Assembly: GCA_012728535.1 (NCBI GenBank)
Contig: JAAYEX010000063.1
Coordinates: 1 to 5,193 of the forward strand
Origin: Clostridiaceae bacterium
GTDB taxonomy: Bacteria; Bacillota; Clostridia; Saccharofermentanales; DTU023
Direction of reading: 5' to 3'
Length of the DNA stretch: 5,193 bases
Of the stretch, positions 4,761 to 5,193 are shown piece after piece. Made by a program: the position numbers and the translations under genes. Position 1 is the first letter of the stretch; every line of letters begins with the position of its first letter. The notes under the pieces are model-generated. The model searched no databases and was not told where the DNA came from. It saw nothing but the letters and a program-made list of their open reading frames with translations.

Positions 4761-5193
4761 AGATTTATCTCCTTTATCTTCAGGCTGAACAGAATCAGCC
4801 CCGGTATTTCCATCCGGCTCCTTGCCGGCATTTTTCATATCAGCCTTATTCATATCCCCGGCAGCCAAAGTTAGAGTCTCCACCTGAACCGCAACTTTTT
4901 CCGCCTCAACATCTGCTCCCTCCGACAAAGCCGTCCTTGTCGAACCGGCCTGGTGCTTGGGCTCAAAATTGCGAAGACGCTGGGAGTTCCCGACCACAAA
5001 GAGTGAGGAGAAGCTCATCGCCGCCGCCGCGAACATGGGATTCAGTCTCAGACCGAAGGCAGGGTAGAGGACACCCGCAGCCAGGGGGATACCGATTATG
5101 TTGTAAATAAAAGCCCAGAAGAGGTTTTGCTTAATGTTGCGCAAGGTAGCGTGGCTCAACTCGATCGTCGTCACCACATCCATCAGGTCGGAA
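4542..5193 (-). CDS. copA: CopA copper-exporting P1B-type ATPase, C-terminal part with C-terminal HMA domain
   Basis: The frame enters from beyond the right edge (SDLMDVVTTIELSHATLRNIKQN is the usual end of the P-type ATPase hinge region), so the gene is partial. Numbering from the Met of SDLM, the last two membrane helices are about 21-41 and 48-67. They carry the Cu(I) ligand motifs YN (27-28) and MSFSS (56-60), as in Cu+-ATPases. An acidic, low-complexity linker spans about 74-141. An HMA domain follows (144-213) with GMTCNHC, Cys156 and Cys159 binding Cu(I), ending in GYEFV. HMA domains are usually N-terminal; a C-terminal one suggests fusion of a former copZ. The enzyme exports cytoplasmic Cu(I) at the expense of ATP. 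csoR follows after a 111-base gap. Confidence 0.93.
   Translation of the reverse strand, partial: SDLMDVVTTIELSHATLRNIKQNLFWAFIYNIIGIPLAAGVLYPAFGLRLNPMFAAAAMSFSSLFVVGNSQRLRNFEPKHQAGSTRTALSEGADVEAEKVAVQVETLTLAAGDMNKADMKNAGKEPDGNTGADSVQPEDKGDKSMDMKKIVMKIEGMTCNHCKNAVERGLKQFEGVEDVVVDLAAKTATVMAEASVDEAALAEAVEDLGYEFVGME
4767..4775 (-). promoter_or_regulatory. Internal Shine-Dalgarno site inside copA
   Basis: AAAGGAGAT on the minus strand matches the anti-SD closely and lies at ideal spacing before the in-frame ATG 4760. It encodes Lys-Gly-Asp in the linker, where there is little protein-level constraint to explain it. Confidence 0.65.

Noticed and set aside
4482..4874. Plus-strand ORFs across the copA/csoR region
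   Set aside because: They lie opposite confidently identified copA and csoR coding sequence and have no recognisable domains.

Overview
The window looks like chromosomal DNA from a Gram-positive, S-layer-bearing bacterium, probably a Clostridia/Peptococcaceae-type Firmicute. This is inferred from the SLH-domain surface protein, strong purine-rich Shine-Dalgarno (SD) sites (for example AAGGAGG at 1498-1504), a CsoR-type copper repressor and a Firmicute-style CopA. I cannot name the species from sequence alone.

Layout, left to right. (1) Positions 2-1042 (+) hold the 3' part of an S-layer-homology protein: SLH repeats, a helical linker and a C-terminal domain. It stops inside a palindromic repeat and appears to have lost its natural end. 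(2) Positions 1018-1686 are bounded by inverted copies of a 34-base sequence (29/34 identical) built around the palindrome GGTGCC(A/T)GGCACC. Between them is an intact gene (-) for a small four-helix membrane protein. (3) Positions 1687-1970 carry no clear gene. They hold a short coding remnant, a hairpin, a promoter-like pair, an SD with an 11-codon ORF, and a rho-independent terminator. (4) Positions 1971-3178 (-) are a tightly coupled two-gene unit: a DUF3800 protein (RNase H-like fold family) followed by an unrecognised 171-residue protein with a possible RNase-toxin-like C-terminus. (5) Positions 3179-3458 are intergenic, with an open-frame remnant on +. (6) Positions 3459-4103 (-) encode a single-pass membrane-anchored protein of unknown function with no SD. 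(7) Positions 4127-4158 hold a third GGTGCCAGGCACC palindrome fused to a second GC-rich palindrome. (8) Positions 4167-5193 (-) are copper homeostasis: the 3' end of a CopA copper-exporting P1B ATPase with a C-terminal heavy-metal-associated (HMA) domain, then csoR.

The copper genes form the clearest functional unit: CopA exports Cu(I), its HMA domain binds and delivers Cu(I), and CsoR represses until copper binds. An excellent SD and ATG lie inside copA just before the HMA domain, so a free CopZ-like chaperone could be made from the same gene.

The centre of the window is visibly more AT-rich than the copper genes (hand count of G+C: 22/60 at 2101-2160 versus 35/60 at 4561-4620). It is bracketed by the palindromes at 1673-1685 and 4130-4142. 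It reads as an acquired accessory segment with a candidate defence or toxin-like gene pair and decayed fragments around it.
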